Shown here in pieces: positions 8,176-17,325 of a stretch of DNA of 64,000 nucleotides (the stretch's first letter is position 1; each line of letters opens with the position of its first letter). Below the pieces are notes generated by a model that had not been told where the DNA came from, did not search any database, and saw only the letters and a program-made list of their open reading frames with translations. The stretch spans positions 29,306 to 93,305 of the forward strand of contig CAZCTO010000007.1 of NCBI GenBank assembly GCA_964501725.1. The letters run 5' to 3'. The translations under genes were made by a program, and so were the position numbers. This DNA comes from CAZCTO01 sp964501725. GTDB taxonomy: Bacteria > Bacillota > Clostridia > Saccharofermentanales > Saccharofermentanaceae.

Positions 8176-9087
8176 ATGGAATATGTTTTGAAGACCACAC
8201 AACTGTCCAAACTATTTCGCGGTGTACCGGCCGTTAATCGGGCGAACATGAATGTCAGAAGGGGAGATATTTACGGTTTTATCGGACGAAACGGTGCAGG
8301 GAAGACCACTATGCTCCGTATGATTGTCGGGCTTGCCGCTCCGTCATCCGGTGAGATGGAACTTTTCGGTTCCCATGATCTGAATACCCACAGAGCAAGG
8401 TTTGGCTCAATTATTGAAGCCCCCGCGCTTTATCCCTTTATGACGGCAAAAGACAACATGGAAGTTCAGCGCCGACTCATCGGAAATCCTCAGAAAGAGG
8501 AAATCGAGCAATTTCTTAAGACAGTCGGGCTTGATGATACAAGGGAAAAGAAGGTCAAGAATTTTTCGCTCGGCATGAAGCAGCGACTTGCGATTGCAAT
8601 GGCACTCCTCGGGAAACCGGACGTACTGCTGCTGGATGAGCCGACGAATGGGTTGGATCCTATCGGAATCATGGAAATTCGCGAGCTTGTTACCAAGTTG
8701 AACCGCGAAAACGGCATCACATTCATTATTTCCAGTCATATTCTCGGCGAGCTGTCAAAGATGGCAACCAATTACGGAATCATCAATAAGGGAATCCTTG
8801 TGGAGGAGTTCAGTCGCGAGCAACTTGAGGAAAGATGCAAGAAGTGCATTCTGATTAAGACGCCGAAATGCCCGGAAGTTACTGTTATTCTCGATGAGAT
8901 TGCCGCTCCGGGAAGTTATGAAGTCGTCGACGGGAACACCATTCGTTTGTATCAATTTCTGGATAATCCCTCATATGTGAATCAGGAAATAACCAAAAGA
9001 GAGGTCTATGTCGATGCCATATCTTTGGAAGGACAGGATCTTGAAGGCTACTTTATGGATTTGATGGGAGGGATTAACCGTGAATAA
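8176..9087 (+). CDS. BcrA-type ABC transporter ATP-binding protein
   Basis: A 303-residue ATPase. Walker A is GRNGAGKTT (residues 37-45), the signature FSLGMKQR (about 135-142), Walker B LLLDEPTNGLDP (about 154-165), and the switch histidine lies in SSHILGELSK. The C-terminal 80 residues are the extension typical of BcrA/MutF-like lantibiotic or bacitracin exporters. The stop overlaps the start of the permease at 9080 by 8 bases, so the two are translationally coupled. It probably powers export or membrane extraction of a peptide antibiotic. The ribosome binding site is GGGGAGG. Confidence 0.88.
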   Translation: MEYVLKTTQLSKLFRGVPAVNRANMNVRRGDIYGFIGRNGAGKTTMLRMIVGLAAPSSGEMELFGSHDLNTHRARFGSIIEAPALYPFMTAKDNMEVQRRLIGNPQKEEIEQFLKTVGLDDTREKKVKNFSLGMKQRLAIAMALLGKPDVLLLDEPTNGLDPIGIMEIRELVTKLNRENGITFIISSHILGELSKMATNYGIINKGILVEEFSREQLEERCKKCILIKTPKCPEVTVILDEIAAPGSYEVVDGNTIRLYQFLDNPSYVNQEITKREVYVDAISLEGQDLEGYFMDLMGGINRE

Positions 9088-9874
9088 TTTACTGAGCGCG
9101 GAGTTTTTTAAACTTTTCCGAAGGAAATCATTTTATATTTGCATCACCATACTCCTTATATTGATTGTGATATCGGCTTATTCAATGAAATATTTTATCG
9201 ATAAAGAATTTATTTCCGAGAATGATTCCGAAGTGTTAGGACTTGATCTTTCTGATATTTCAGCGGCAAGCCAGCTGCCGGCAACATTTACGGACAGTGA
9301 TACGTTTTCATTGCTGTTGGCAATCATTATCTCGCTATTTATCTGTACCGATTATTCCTGCGGTGCAATTAAAAACACATGCTCCAGAGGATACTCGCGC
9401 TGGAAAATTTACTTATCCAAGCTGGTTACGGCGTGGTTTGCTTCGGCTGTGTTTATCGTTTTAAGCACAATCGTCCGATTTTTGAGTTACGGAATTTTCT
9501 TCAAATTCGGGACGATGACAAGTGATATGGTAATTGAGTTTCTGCTGATTTGCGGTCTGGAGCTGCTTATCTACATGGCACTGAGTTCGATTTTTGTCTT
9601 CATATCTACGCTGGCGAAGAACCCGGGTGGTGCAATCGCGGCGAACATTTCGCTTTCGATTTTCTTGGCACTCATCTTGCAGATTCTGGCAATTTTTAAC
9701 GATTCGGACATCAATTTGATGGAGTATTGGCTTGTTTCTATAGGCGCGGAAATCGGTCATTACAATATCAGCGGTGATGTAATTGCCAGAGTAGTCGTCG
9801 TAGCTTTAGCCTATTTGGCGGTTTTCATGCCACTTGGTTTTTCGCTCTTCGAAAAAGAAGACATCAAAGTTTAA
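9080..9874 (+). CDS. ABC-2-type permease paired with the BcrA-like ATPase
   Basis: 264 residues starting at a GTG inside the end of the ATPase gene. About six membrane segments are visible (near 20-38, 75-95, 112-138, 150-175, 185-205 and 235-255). The early MNNLLSAEFFKLFRRKSFYI is typical of ABC-2 family permeases next to BcrA-like ATPases. It forms the membrane part of the exporter. The following histidine kinase starts 22 bases after the stop, consistent with one operon. Confidence 0.82.
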   Translation: MNNLLSAEFFKLFRRKSFYICITILLILIVISAYSMKYFIDKEFISENDSEVLGLDLSDISAASQLPATFTDSDTFSLLLAIIISLFICTDYSCGAIKNTCSRGYSRWKIYLSKLVTAWFASAVFIVLSTIVRFLSYGIFFKFGTMTSDMVIEFLLICGLELLIYMALSSIFVFISTLAKNPGGAIAANISLSIFLALILQILAIFNDSDINLMEYWLVSIGAEIGHYNISGDVIARVVVVALAYLAVFMPLGFSLFEKEDIKV

Positions 9875-9895
9875 ATCCCTTCAGGAGAACAGAGG

Positions 9896-10813
9896 ATGGA
9901 GACAGCGCTTCTCATCATCGCAATTGTAAGTCTTCTGTTGGCGGGCATTATGTCCGCCTTTCTCCTTTACTATCATTTACAGATTCGCAACCTTGCCCGG
10001 AAGGCAAAAATGATCTCGGAGACCGAGACAAATTTGGAAATGACGGCAGTTTCCACGGATAAAAGTATCAACGAGCTGTGCCTTTCGATCAACAAGATTA
10101 TTGAGAAAGAGAAAGAAGCCCGCAATAAAGAGTATCTTCTTAACCAGCTCTTTCGGGAGAGCATCACAAACATCTCTCATGATATCCGGACGCCGATTAC
10201 CTCAGCTCGCGGTTATGTACAGCTTCTCGGAAAGGACGAGCTTCCTTCCGAGAAGCGTTCGGCATATCTGCCGATTGTTGAAGGACGTATTCTCTCGGTG
10301 CATAATTTGCTGAGCCAGCTTTTCGAGTATTCCAGAATTGAGTCCGGCGACTATCTTATCGAAACAGCTCGCATAAACCTTTGTTCTGTCGCCCGCAAAA
10401 CGATGTCGCTGTTTTATAACGATTTTGAGGAGAAGGGAATCAAGCCCGAAATCGAAATCCCCGATCAACCGTACTACATCGCCGGTGACGCGGAAGCACT
10501 GAACAGAATATTCCAGAATGTAGTCAGTAACGCACTGTTACACGGAGAAAAGCGATTTTCGATGAGTGTAAAGAAAACCGGGCAGACCTGTCGCGTAGTC
10601 ATTACCAATTTGACCGACACAATGCAGAAGGAAGAAGCGGAGCACATATTTGACCGGCTGTTTACGGCAGACCATTCCGGAGCTCGAAAAACAACAGGAT
10701 TGGGCCTATCAATTGCCAAGAGACTTGTTGAGATGATGGACGGCCAAATTGGATCATCTTATCATGCAGGCGTTTTCCAGATTGCCATCGAATTTCCGAT
10801 GCTGAGAGACTGA
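9896..10813 (+). CDS. Sensor histidine kinase
   Basis: A 305-residue kinase with one N-terminal membrane segment (about 4-28), a coiled linker, the H-box ISHDIRTPITSARGYVQLL with phosphoacceptor H95, an N-box (about 201-210, IFQNVVSNALLHGE) and a G-box TTGLGLSIAKRLVEMM. It has no sizeable extracellular sensor, so it may sense through the membrane or through the transporter, as other kinases of resistance modules do. It presumably phosphorylates the regulator at 7397. It is the last gene of the four-gene module. An AGGAG site precedes the ATG. Confidence 0.87.
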   Translation: METALLIIAIVSLLLAGIMSAFLLYYHLQIRNLARKAKMISETETNLEMTAVSTDKSINELCLSINKIIEKEKEARNKEYLLNQLFRESITNISHDIRTPITSARGYVQLLGKDELPSEKRSAYLPIVEGRILSVHNLLSQLFEYSRIESGDYLIETARINLCSVARKTMSLFYNDFEEKGIKPEIEIPDQPYYIAGDAEALNRIFQNVVSNALLHGEKRFSMSVKKTGQTCRVVITNLTDTMQKEEAEHIFDRLFTADHSGARKTTGLGLSIAKRLVEMMDGQIGSSYHAGVFQIAIEFPMLRD

Positions 10814-10950
10814 CACAGGCCTCCGGAGGACAAAACCCATTTCTTTATTAATTCTGAGCGGTTTTTCGAAGAAGATGGTACAATACTAATCAGACTCAGC
10901 TCATGAATGTTGTTTTGATATCGTTTAGAGCAAACAGGGAGGTATTCTAT

Positions 10951-11199
10951 ATGAATGACTATCAGATCATGATCATTCGGGTAAGCCATCGTATCAACAG
11001 TGCAGATAAGCTCCAGAAAGTCTTTACAAAATACGGATGTAACATTAAGACCCGGCTTGGTTTGCATGAGGCCGGAGAGGCTTGCGGTGTGGACGGATTA
11101 ATTATCTTGCAACTGGTCAAAGCGGTAGAGGATAATATCGAATTTATGAATGAGCTGAATGCCATTGAGGGCATCAAGGCACAGAGAACCGAAATTTGA
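10951..11199 (+). CDS. Small ACT/TM1266-like putative regulator
   Basis: 82 residues from the ATG at 10951, chosen because GGGAGG at 10937-10942 is well placed; an upstream in-frame ATG at 10903 lacks a site. The beta-alpha-beta-beta-alpha-beta pattern (IMIIRVSHR...KVFTKYGCNIKTRLGLHEAG...DGLIILQLV...FMNELNAIEGIKAQRTEI) fits small ACT-like proteins, including those called iron-only hydrogenase system regulators (TM1266 family). No hydrogenase gene is in the window, so the role is open. Confidence 0.6.
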   Translation: MNDYQIMIIRVSHRINSADKLQKVFTKYGCNIKTRLGLHEAGEACGVDGLIILQLVKAVEDNIEFMNELNAIEGIKAQRTEI

Positions 11200-11316
11200 G
11201 ACCGTCATCCACAAAAATAATCTGCAAAAAACTCGTTTCGGAGTCTTTTGTGTTTTCGGAAGATCAAGAGGAGTATGTTTGAACGGTAAACCGCCGAAGT
11301 ATGAATGGAGAACAGA

Positions 11317-11757
11317 ATGCACGAGATTAGAAAAGCGAAACTTCACGATTATTAAGACCTGAATCGATTGTATCTTCAACTGTCCAATGGAGATCACGGC
11401 ATGTCGAGCGATTTTCAGGCGATTTTCGAGCAAATGCAAAAAGACCCCGCTTACTATCTTATGGTTGCAGTCGACGGGGATAAGAAGGTCAGAGGCAGTG
11501 TGCTGGGCATTATATGCAATTCACTGGCAGCAAATTACGAGAAGTTTCTGGTGATTGAAGACGTGATCGTTGACGAAGCGTCCCGGCGCAGCGGAATCGG
11601 ACGTGAACTCTTTATGAAAATGGATGAAATTGCGATTCAAAATAAATGTGCCTATTCAATTCTTGTCTCCTCCGGATTCAGAAAGGGAGCTCATCAGTTT
11701 TACGAGAGTATGGGATATTACGACAGCGTGCAGGGGTTTCGCAAGAAATTCGTGTAG
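11317..11757 (+). pseudogene. GNAT acetyltransferase with an in-frame TAA at codon 13
   Basis: From the ATG at 11317 (GGAG at 11307-11310) the frame reads MHEIRKAKLHDY, then TAA at 11353-11355, then DLNRLYLQLSNGD and onward without a break to a stop at 11757. MxxIRKAxxxDYxDLxxLYxQL is the normal GNAT N-terminus, so the TAA replaces one codon, probably GAA. The remainder is a good acetyltransferase domain: VIEDVIVDEASRRSGIGREL holds the acetyl-CoA loop R-R-S-G-I-G, and FYESMGY is the usual C-terminal motif. A TTG at 11368 could restart translation but would lose strand 1. GNAT enzymes acetylate amines; substrate unknown. Confidence 0.75.
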
Positions 11758-11878
11758 GAGTACGGATGGGCCGTTCATACGCCCGTCAAATTTCTGCTAT
11801 AATATAAATAAATAGATGAGTTAATATTGGTTTTCCGGCGGTATCGTGTGACACGTAAGCGGAAGTGAGATATCAGCA

Positions 11879-13201
11879 ATGAATATATGGGAAGTTCTTC
11901 AAATTTCGAAAAGTACGAATGTAGCGCAAATCCGAAACGCCTACGTAAACGTTCTTTGCGCGAAAAGGGTTGAAGATTTTACCGTTGAAGGATTCATAAC
12001 TATGCGGGAAGCCTATGCTAAGGCACTCCTTTTCGCGCGAACCGGGGATTATGAGAATTATGAAATTCCTGAAGATGTTACTCCGCTTCGTGTATCAAAG
12101 GGTAATATCGCATATATTGAACCCATTCTCGGCATTCGTGAAATGACCATCGCTGACGCGCCCAAACCGGCCATCGCACCGGAAGTTGCCTCCCGCCTCA
12201 GTGACATCATTCGTTTATACACATCGATGATGGCCCTGCATGATGATTTTTACGGACGCATTGAACTGGATAATTGGAAAGAATTGATGCAGACCGATCT
12301 GCTGATCAATATGAAGATTATTCATTTCATGCGCTTACCGGTTCTCACTTCCTGTGTCGCTAATCCGTTGCTTCCTCAAACGGTTTGGATATTTCTTGAT
12401 CATCTGTTTCACTGGCGGGATCAATTGTTCTCACTCCCCAAAGATTACGATAATGAGAAGAAAATACTTATGCTGGAGACAGATCCGAAGTGGGACTTCA
12501 GTTATTCCCGTTTCCGCCTGACCAAGAGCCTGATCAGTAATTTGTCAAAGGAGGAGCAGGCATCTGTAAAACCTTCATGGGAGCACAAGCGCACTAAGAA
12601 ACTGTCGTCGACCAATGTCGACTACGAGCAATACGCGATCTATCGCAGAAACATGAGAAACGCAATCATCGAAAAGGATAAAGAGGCCGTGGAGAAGTTT
12701 TTCATCATGGCCGCGGATCTGTTTGACGGCGACCCGGATTTGTTTGTAATCGTGTATGATTTCATGAAAGAACTGCGAGACGAAGGGCAATTGTCTAATA
12801 AAGCGTTATTCCGCGATATCGTTGAACGACTGTTGGATTTTTACCCCGAACACATTACTTTTCTGATTTGCCGTGCGGATTGTATTTTAGATCAGAAGCA
12901 ATATGATCAGGCAATTACTGAGTATAAGAAATTGGCACTTCGATTTCCGGACAGTTTGATGATCCTTTACGAGCTTGCCGGGGCATACCAACTAGCCGGT
13001 CAGGACAGCGAAGCCAAAAAGACAATAAAGACGATCGAGAAGAATTACCCCTCGGTTCAAGCTTTGTTAAAGACCGGTCGAAGCCATTCACTCGACGCCC
13101 CATCGGTTAAGGAGCAATATTTGCTCAATGAGCAGGTTATGAAGTCTCTCGAAAAAGACAAAGGTAAGGGCAAGCCGGGTAGCGGATTGCGAAATAGATA
13201 G
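11879..13201 (+). CDS. J-domain-like/TPR protein, unknown function
   Basis: 440 residues. The first 60 (MNIWEVLQISKSTNVAQIRNAY...) resemble a J-domain helix pattern, but the HPD tripeptide needed to stimulate DnaK is absent (AKRVEDF at that point), so ordinary co-chaperone activity is unlikely. The middle is alpha-helical. Residues about 260-410 look like tetratricopeptide repeats (ILDQKQYDQAITEYKKLALRF, LYELAGAYQLAGQDSEA). No membrane segment. An extended -10 (TGCTATAAT, ending 11803) lies 76 bases before the ATG. Similar J/TPR proteins occur in clostridia without known function. It is followed after 21 bases by tcdA. Confidence 0.6.
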   Translation: MNIWEVLQISKSTNVAQIRNAYVNVLCAKRVEDFTVEGFITMREAYAKALLFARTGDYENYEIPEDVTPLRVSKGNIAYIEPILGIREMTIADAPKPAIAPEVASRLSDIIRLYTSMMALHDDFYGRIELDNWKELMQTDLLINMKIIHFMRLPVLTSCVANPLLPQTVWIFLDHLFHWRDQLFSLPKDYDNEKKILMLETDPKWDFSYSRFRLTKSLISNLSKEEQASVKPSWEHKRTKKLSSTNVDYEQYAIYRRNMRNAIIEKDKEAVEKFFIMAADLFDGDPDLFVIVYDFMKELRDEGQLSNKALFRDIVERLLDFYPEHITFLICRADCILDQKQYDQAITEYKKLALRFPDSLMILYELAGAYQLAGQDSEAKKTIKTIEKNYPSVQALLKTGRSHSLDAPSVKEQYLLNEQVMKSLEKDKGKGKPGSGLRNR

Positions 13202-13222
13202 ACGAAGTTAAGAAGGATTTAA

Positions 13223-13948
13223 ATGGAGAATCAGTTTTCAAGAACCCGGCTTCTTCTCGGAGATAAAGCGATAGAGGCCCTCTGCGCCTCTGCCGTTGCG
13301 GTGTTCGGCATTGGCGGAGTCGGATCTTTTGCGGCAGAAGCGCTGGCAAGAAGCGGTGTAGGGCGCATAGCGCTTTTTGATATGGATGAAATTCATATCA
13401 CCAATATTAATCGTCAGCTGATTGCGACGGTTTCAACGATCGGCAAGAAAAAAGTCGATATTATGAGAGAGCGTATTTTGGATATTAATCCGGAAGCAAT
13501 CGTAGAGACTTTTCCGGTTTTTTACGGAGAAAATAACGCCGACGAATTTGATTTGTCGATCTACTCATATATCGTGGATGCGATTGATACGGTTTCGAGC
13601 AAGTTGACTTTAATAGAGCGCGCAAAGGCAAAAGGTGTTCCCATAATCAGTTGCATGGGTGCCGGAAACAAGCTGGATCCGACTGCCTTTGAAGTGGATG
13701 ATATTTTTAATACCAGCGTATGCCCGCTTGCCAAAGTAATGAGAAAAGAACTTCGGGATAGAGGGGTTCAATCGCTCAGAGTGGTTTATTCTAAAGAGAA
13801 TCCAAAGCGGCACGCACATTCAGAGGAAGAAATCAGTACAGCGGGCCGGGCCGGGAAGCCGGTACCGGGTAGTATTGCGTTTGTTCCGTCAGTCGCAGGA
13901 CTGATTCTTGCGGGAGAAGTGATTAAGGGGATTACAGGCATTTCCTGA
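13223..13948 (+). CDS. tcdA: tRNA threonylcarbamoyladenosine dehydratase
   Basis: 241 residues of the E1-like (ThiF/MoeB) superfamily. The nucleotide-binding turn is VFGIGGVGSFAAEALARSG (about residues 27-45). The adenylation residues follow in FDMDEIHITNINRQL, and ISCMGAGNKLDP and a late GSIAFVPSVAGL match the YgdL/TcdA/CsdL family. The enzyme uses ATP to cyclise t6A at position 37 of ANN-decoding tRNAs to ct6A. An AAGGA site precedes the ATG, 21 bases after the TPR gene. The zinc CxxC pairs of MoeB are absent, which supports TcdA. Confidence 0.88.
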   Translation: MENQFSRTRLLLGDKAIEALCASAVAVFGIGGVGSFAAEALARSGVGRIALFDMDEIHITNINRQLIATVSTIGKKKVDIMRERILDINPEAIVETFPVFYGENNADEFDLSIYSYIVDAIDTVSSKLTLIERAKAKGVPIISCMGAGNKLDPTAFEVDDIFNTSVCPLAKVMRKELRDRGVQSLRVVYSKENPKRHAHSEEEISTAGRAGKPVPGSIAFVPSVAGLILAGEVIKGITGIS

Positions 13949-14016
13949 TTGAGGGAACGACCGAATCGGAATTGAACAAATTTTTCATCAGACATTTCCG
14001 CGGTGAAATGCACACT

Positions 14017-15195
14017 TTAGTCTTCTAATGACACCCACTTGCTTCCTAAAAGGCTGGACTCGATCACTTTGTGTACAAATTTAACACCCAGAAGTCCATC
14101 GTATGAATTCGGGAAAAGCATCGACAGCGGATCTGCTTTTGTTCCGGTAATTCTGGCTGCAATGGCTTCTGCGGCATCGGAGTATAGATTTGCAAATGCT
14201 TCATGAAAGCCTTCCGGATGCCCCTTGACGATCCTGCTTGAACGGGCTGAAAAGGGGAGTGTCCCCGGCCCGTTGGGAGTTCGCACCTCTGCGGGTCCTT
14301 GAAGTGGTTTGAAGACTAGTGATTGCGGCACTTCCTGCAACCATTCCAGTGTACCTTTGGTTCCGCTGACCCGAATCCGCAGACTGTTTTCGACACCGGC
14401 GGCCGCCTGAGTCACCCAGAAACTGCCGCGTGCGCCGTTATTAAATCGCAGCATGGCTCCGGCAAAGTCATGAACCAGGCGATTGGGAACGACGGTCCCG
14501 GCTTCTCCGGATAACTCCGATACTTCGAGACCGGTTACAAAACGGACCAGGTTATGCGCATGTGTACCTATATCTCCCATAACCAGAGAGGGTCCGCCGC
14601 GTACCGGGTCATATCGCCAAGGCAACTTGCCTGACGGATCCGGATCATTTTCATCGGCTTTTCCACCCTGTACGTACTCGATCTGAATGAGGCGAATCGT
14701 TCCCAACTGTCCGTCATTTACCATTGCTTTTGCCTGGCGGACCATCGGATAGCCGGTATAATTATGTGTAAGACAAAACACATGGCCGGATTGAACGACC
14801 TGCTTATGGAGTGCCAACGCGTCTTCAAGCGTATTTGTCATCGGTTTATCGCAGATGACGTCAAAGCCCTTGTCCAACGCTGCTGAAGCGTAAAGGTAAT
14901 GACTGTCATTGGGAGTCATGATAGCAACCGCATCCGCTCCTTCCGGTAATAATGATTCGGTTTCGATAAGTTCCATTGCATCAGCGTATATCCGGTTCTT
15001 GTGAAGGCCGATCGCAAGGCCGTCACGCATTGCTTTATCCGGTCTGGAAGACAGAGAACCGGCGACGATATCGTAGCGGTCGTCCATCCTTGCCGCCTGG
15101 CGGTGCATAGCTCCGATAAAAGAACCTTCACCTCCTCCGATAACGGCTAATCGTATACGTCTCCCGAGAAGATCTGTTACCGGATTTAAACTCAT
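14017..15195 (-). CDS. Gfo/Idh/MocA-family oxidoreductase
   Basis: 392 residues with an N-terminal Rossmann domain (RLAVIGGGEGSFIGAMHRQAA, about 12-32), the sugar-dehydrogenase motif CDKPMTNTLEDALAL (about 115-128, with the family's catalytic-region lysine), and a C-terminal beta-sheet domain (HNLVRFVTGLEV, SFWVTQAAAG). These NAD(P)-dependent enzymes oxidise sugars, inositols or their derivatives; the substrate cannot be read from the sequence. It overlaps the upstream UPF0303 gene by 4 bases (ATGA at 15192-15195), so the two are one transcript and probably act in the same sugar pathway. Confidence 0.85.
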   Translation of the reverse strand: MSLNPVTDLLGRRIRLAVIGGGEGSFIGAMHRQAARMDDRYDIVAGSLSSRPDKAMRDGLAIGLHKNRIYADAMELIETESLLPEGADAVAIMTPNDSHYLYASAALDKGFDVICDKPMTNTLEDALALHKQVVQSGHVFCLTHNYTGYPMVRQAKAMVNDGQLGTIRLIQIEYVQGGKADENDPDPSGKLPWRYDPVRGGPSLVMGDIGTHAHNLVRFVTGLEVSELSGEAGTVVPNRLVHDFAGAMLRFNNGARGSFWVTQAAAGVENSLRIRVSGTKGTLEWLQEVPQSLVFKPLQGPAEVRTPNGPGTLPFSARSSRIVKGHPEGFHEAFANLYSDAAEAIAARITGTKADPLSMLFPNSYDGLLGVKFVHKVIESSLLGSKWVSLED

Positions 15196-15665
15196 AATAA
15201 CTCGCCACCCTTCAGAAAATGCAGAATTGCCTTTGTTACTAACCTGTGGTCCTCTTCCTGAGAGAGTCCTGAGACGGTGATCGCTCCGACCGTTCCCGTG
15301 TCTTTTATAATAATCGGAAAACTGCCCCCGTGCGGCGCATACCCGGTCTCCGGAAGAAGCATGGCGGCTTCAATTGTTTTACCTTGGTTCTTCAGACGGA
15401 TTCCCGTATATAAGGAACTGTGTCCGGTGCGGGTAACCATTCTGATTTTCCGTTCAATCCATGCATCATTGTCTGCTGAGGTTCCCGGCAGGGCGGCATG
15501 AAACAAACGACGTCCGGCCAAATGAATGTCAATCGTTACCGGCAAATTCTCTTTTTCGGCGGTTGCATATATATGGGATCCGATGCTCCATGCGGTCTTC
15601 TCATTAAAAAAGGGGAAAACCAGCTCTTGTTCCTCGGAAATCAAATCATCCAAACTGTATTCCAT
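15192..15665 (-). CDS. UPF0303 / heme-degrading-domain (HbpS/GlcG-like) protein
   Basis: 157 residues from the ATG at 15665, preceded by GGGAG; a longer in-frame extension to 15824 has no ribosome binding site. LVFPFFNEKTAW, VTIDIHLAGRRLFHAALPG, DNDAWIERKIR and GAITVSGLSQEEDH are typical of the UPF0303 (YBR137W/HbpS-like) family, named for a heme-binding relative. The biochemical role here is unproven. In many bacteria this family is adjacent to sugar oxidoreductases, as here, where it is translationally coupled to a Gfo/Idh/MocA protein. Confidence 0.8.
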   Translation of the reverse strand: MEYSLDDLISEEQELVFPFFNEKTAWSIGSHIYATAEKENLPVTIDIHLAGRRLFHAALPGTSADNDAWIERKIRMVTRTGHSSLYTGIRLKNQGKTIEAAMLLPETGYAPHGGSFPIIIKDTGTVGAITVSGLSQEEDHRLVTKAILHFLKGGELL

Positions 15666-15830
15666 AATACACTCCCTAAAACCGTAAGACTGTATTCCAA
15701 TATTCATCGAAAAGAACGTTGGTAAATAACATACGGACACGTATTCTGCGTCTTGTCCATAGCATAGCATCCGTAATAATTTATTACAAGAAAGCGTACA
15801 CGCCGGGAGGAAATGAATATACACAGACAG

Positions 15831-15867
15831 AAAAACCCCGCCGGCTGTGTTGCTTCAGCCGGCGGGG
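15831..15867 (-). terminator. Rho-independent terminator of the InlB-repeat gene
   Basis: A perfect 12-bp stem (CCCCGCCGGCTG at 15836-15847 with CAGCCGGCGGGG at 15856-15867) has an 8-nt loop. On the reverse strand it is followed by five T (15835-15831). It lies 48 bases beyond the stop of the gene at 15915-17069. Confidence 0.88.
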
Positions 15868-15914
15868 AATATGCGTCTCGATCTCACAAAATAACTTTTA
15901 GTGCGCAGTCACAA

Positions 15915-17069
15915 TCAGTAACGATAATTATTGGTAGGGTTATCCGAAGGTTTTTTTATAACTGACTTTTTCCGTCCCTTATACTCTTCAATAAATCCCG
16001 CTATCGTTGCGCCAATAACCATAAAGAGCACCAATCCGATGAGCACGATCAGACCCAATCCTTTTTTACTGTTACCATCGGAATCATCCTTCGTTACTCC
16101 CGCGGCGGGACTGGGTGTCGGCGTAGGTGTCGGTGCAATCGTCTCTGCCGGGGCAGTCGTCTCTGCCGGTACAGTGGTTTCAGTCGGAGCGACCGTCGTT
16201 TCCGTGGTCTCAGACGGAACGGTCGTTGGTTCTGTGACCGGTGTCGGAGCCACAGTTGGTGTCACTTTGGGTGTGGGTGTCACCGTCGGCTTAACTGTTG
16301 GCGTCGGAGGCTTGGCTGCAAATACAGCATTTAAAGAATAGGCGCTTGTAGGCATGCTAAATTTATACACGGCTGAGGTGCTAACCGTGCTTCCGGAAGC
16401 TTCCCATCTAATGAAATCATACCCTGCGTTGGGTGTTGCGGATACAGTTACTTCTGTCCCCGTAGCAAACGAACCCGCGCCGGAAGCGTTACCGCCGACT
16501 GTTTTAGTAATAGAAAGAGGATATAAAACCGGAGTAAATACAGCATTCAAAGAACAGTTATTTGCAGGCATTGTGAAGCCATACGTAGCTGAAGTGCTTC
16601 CCGAAATGCCGGAGCCATCCCACCTTACAAAAGTATACCCTGCGCTGGGAGTTGCGGTTACAGTCACTTCAGCTCCTGCAACAAAAGAACCTGCGCCGGA
16701 AGCGTTACCGCCGGTTGTCTTAGTAATAGAAAGAGCATACGAAACCGGAGCAAATTCTGCATATAATGAACAGTCGATTGCGGGCATCGTGAACGTGTAT
16801 GTTGCTGATGTGCTACCCGGCACGCCGGAACCTGTCCATCCGACAAACACATACCCATCGGCGGGAGTTGCAATTACAGTCACATCAGCTCCCTCAAGCT
16901 TTGTACCTGCGCCTGATGCGGTACCACCGGCGGATTTACTAATCGTAAGCTCGTGCGGATCACCCGGATCAAAAACAGCACTTGAAAAAGAATCCGCTGC
17001 TACGGCATATCCGGTAAACAAAAAAACAAGAAGAATACAGCTGGCCAAAACAACAAAACGCTTCTTCAT
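15915..17069 (-). CDS. Secreted surface protein with three InlB B-repeats
   Basis: 384 residues: a signal peptide (1-24, cleavage after YAVAA), then three repeats of about 70 residues of the divergent InlB B-repeat type (near 40-108, 111-180 and 183-252). Each has the L(S/T)I(T/S)K..GG.ASGAG pattern and a GY.F..W strand. A long Pro/Thr/Glu linker (about 255-325, PTVTPTPKV and TETTVAPTETT patterns) follows, then a C-terminal membrane segment (about 338-360) and a basic tail. The domains are probably displayed outside the cell on a stalk. No LPXTG is seen; the anchor is a membrane helix. The three repeats are also similar at DNA level, so copy number could vary by recombination. Confidence 0.78.
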   Translation of the reverse strand: MKKRFVVLASCILLVFLFTGYAVAADSFSSAVFDPGDPHELTISKSAGGTASGAGTKLEGADVTVIATPADGYVFVGWTGSGVPGSTSATYTFTMPAIDCSLYAEFAPVSYALSITKTTGGNASGAGSFVAGAEVTVTATPSAGYTFVRWDGSGISGSTSATYGFTMPANNCSLNAVFTPVLYPLSITKTVGGNASGAGSFATGTEVTVSATPNAGYDFIRWEASGSTVSTSAVYKFSMPTSAYSLNAVFAAKPPTPTVKPTVTPTPKVTPTVAPTPVTEPTTVPSETTETTVAPTETTVPAETTAPAETIAPTPTPTPSPAAGVTKDDSDGNSKKGLGLIVLIGLVLFMVIGATIAGFIEEYKGRKKSVIKKPSDNPTNNYRY

Positions 17070-17325
17070 AAAGTCCCGCCCCTCCTAGATAAACTGATGT
17101 CAGTTACTTTTTTTTATTTTAATCCAATACTATTGATAATACCACACTTTAAGCCGCAAAACAGGGTGTTTATCAACGCATACTATGAAAAAAGAGTCGT
17201 TTTTGCAAGGAAATTAGTATAAGAAGCGAGGTTCATGACTTAATAGTTAGAGCAGTTGTTGGTATACTGAATAAACAAAGTTAACCTTCGTCAGAATCCA
17301 TTTCGAAGTGGGAGGAAAAGTAATT

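Noticed and set aside
11227..11253. Terminator between the ACT-like gene and the GNAT gene
   Set aside because: The stem ACTC/GAGT has only about four pairs; too weak to list.
11353..11355. Stop-codon reassignment (TAA read as an amino acid)
   Set aside because: Several intact genes in the window end in TAA, for example the ATPase gene at 8176-9087 and the SPFH gene, so TAA is a normal stop.
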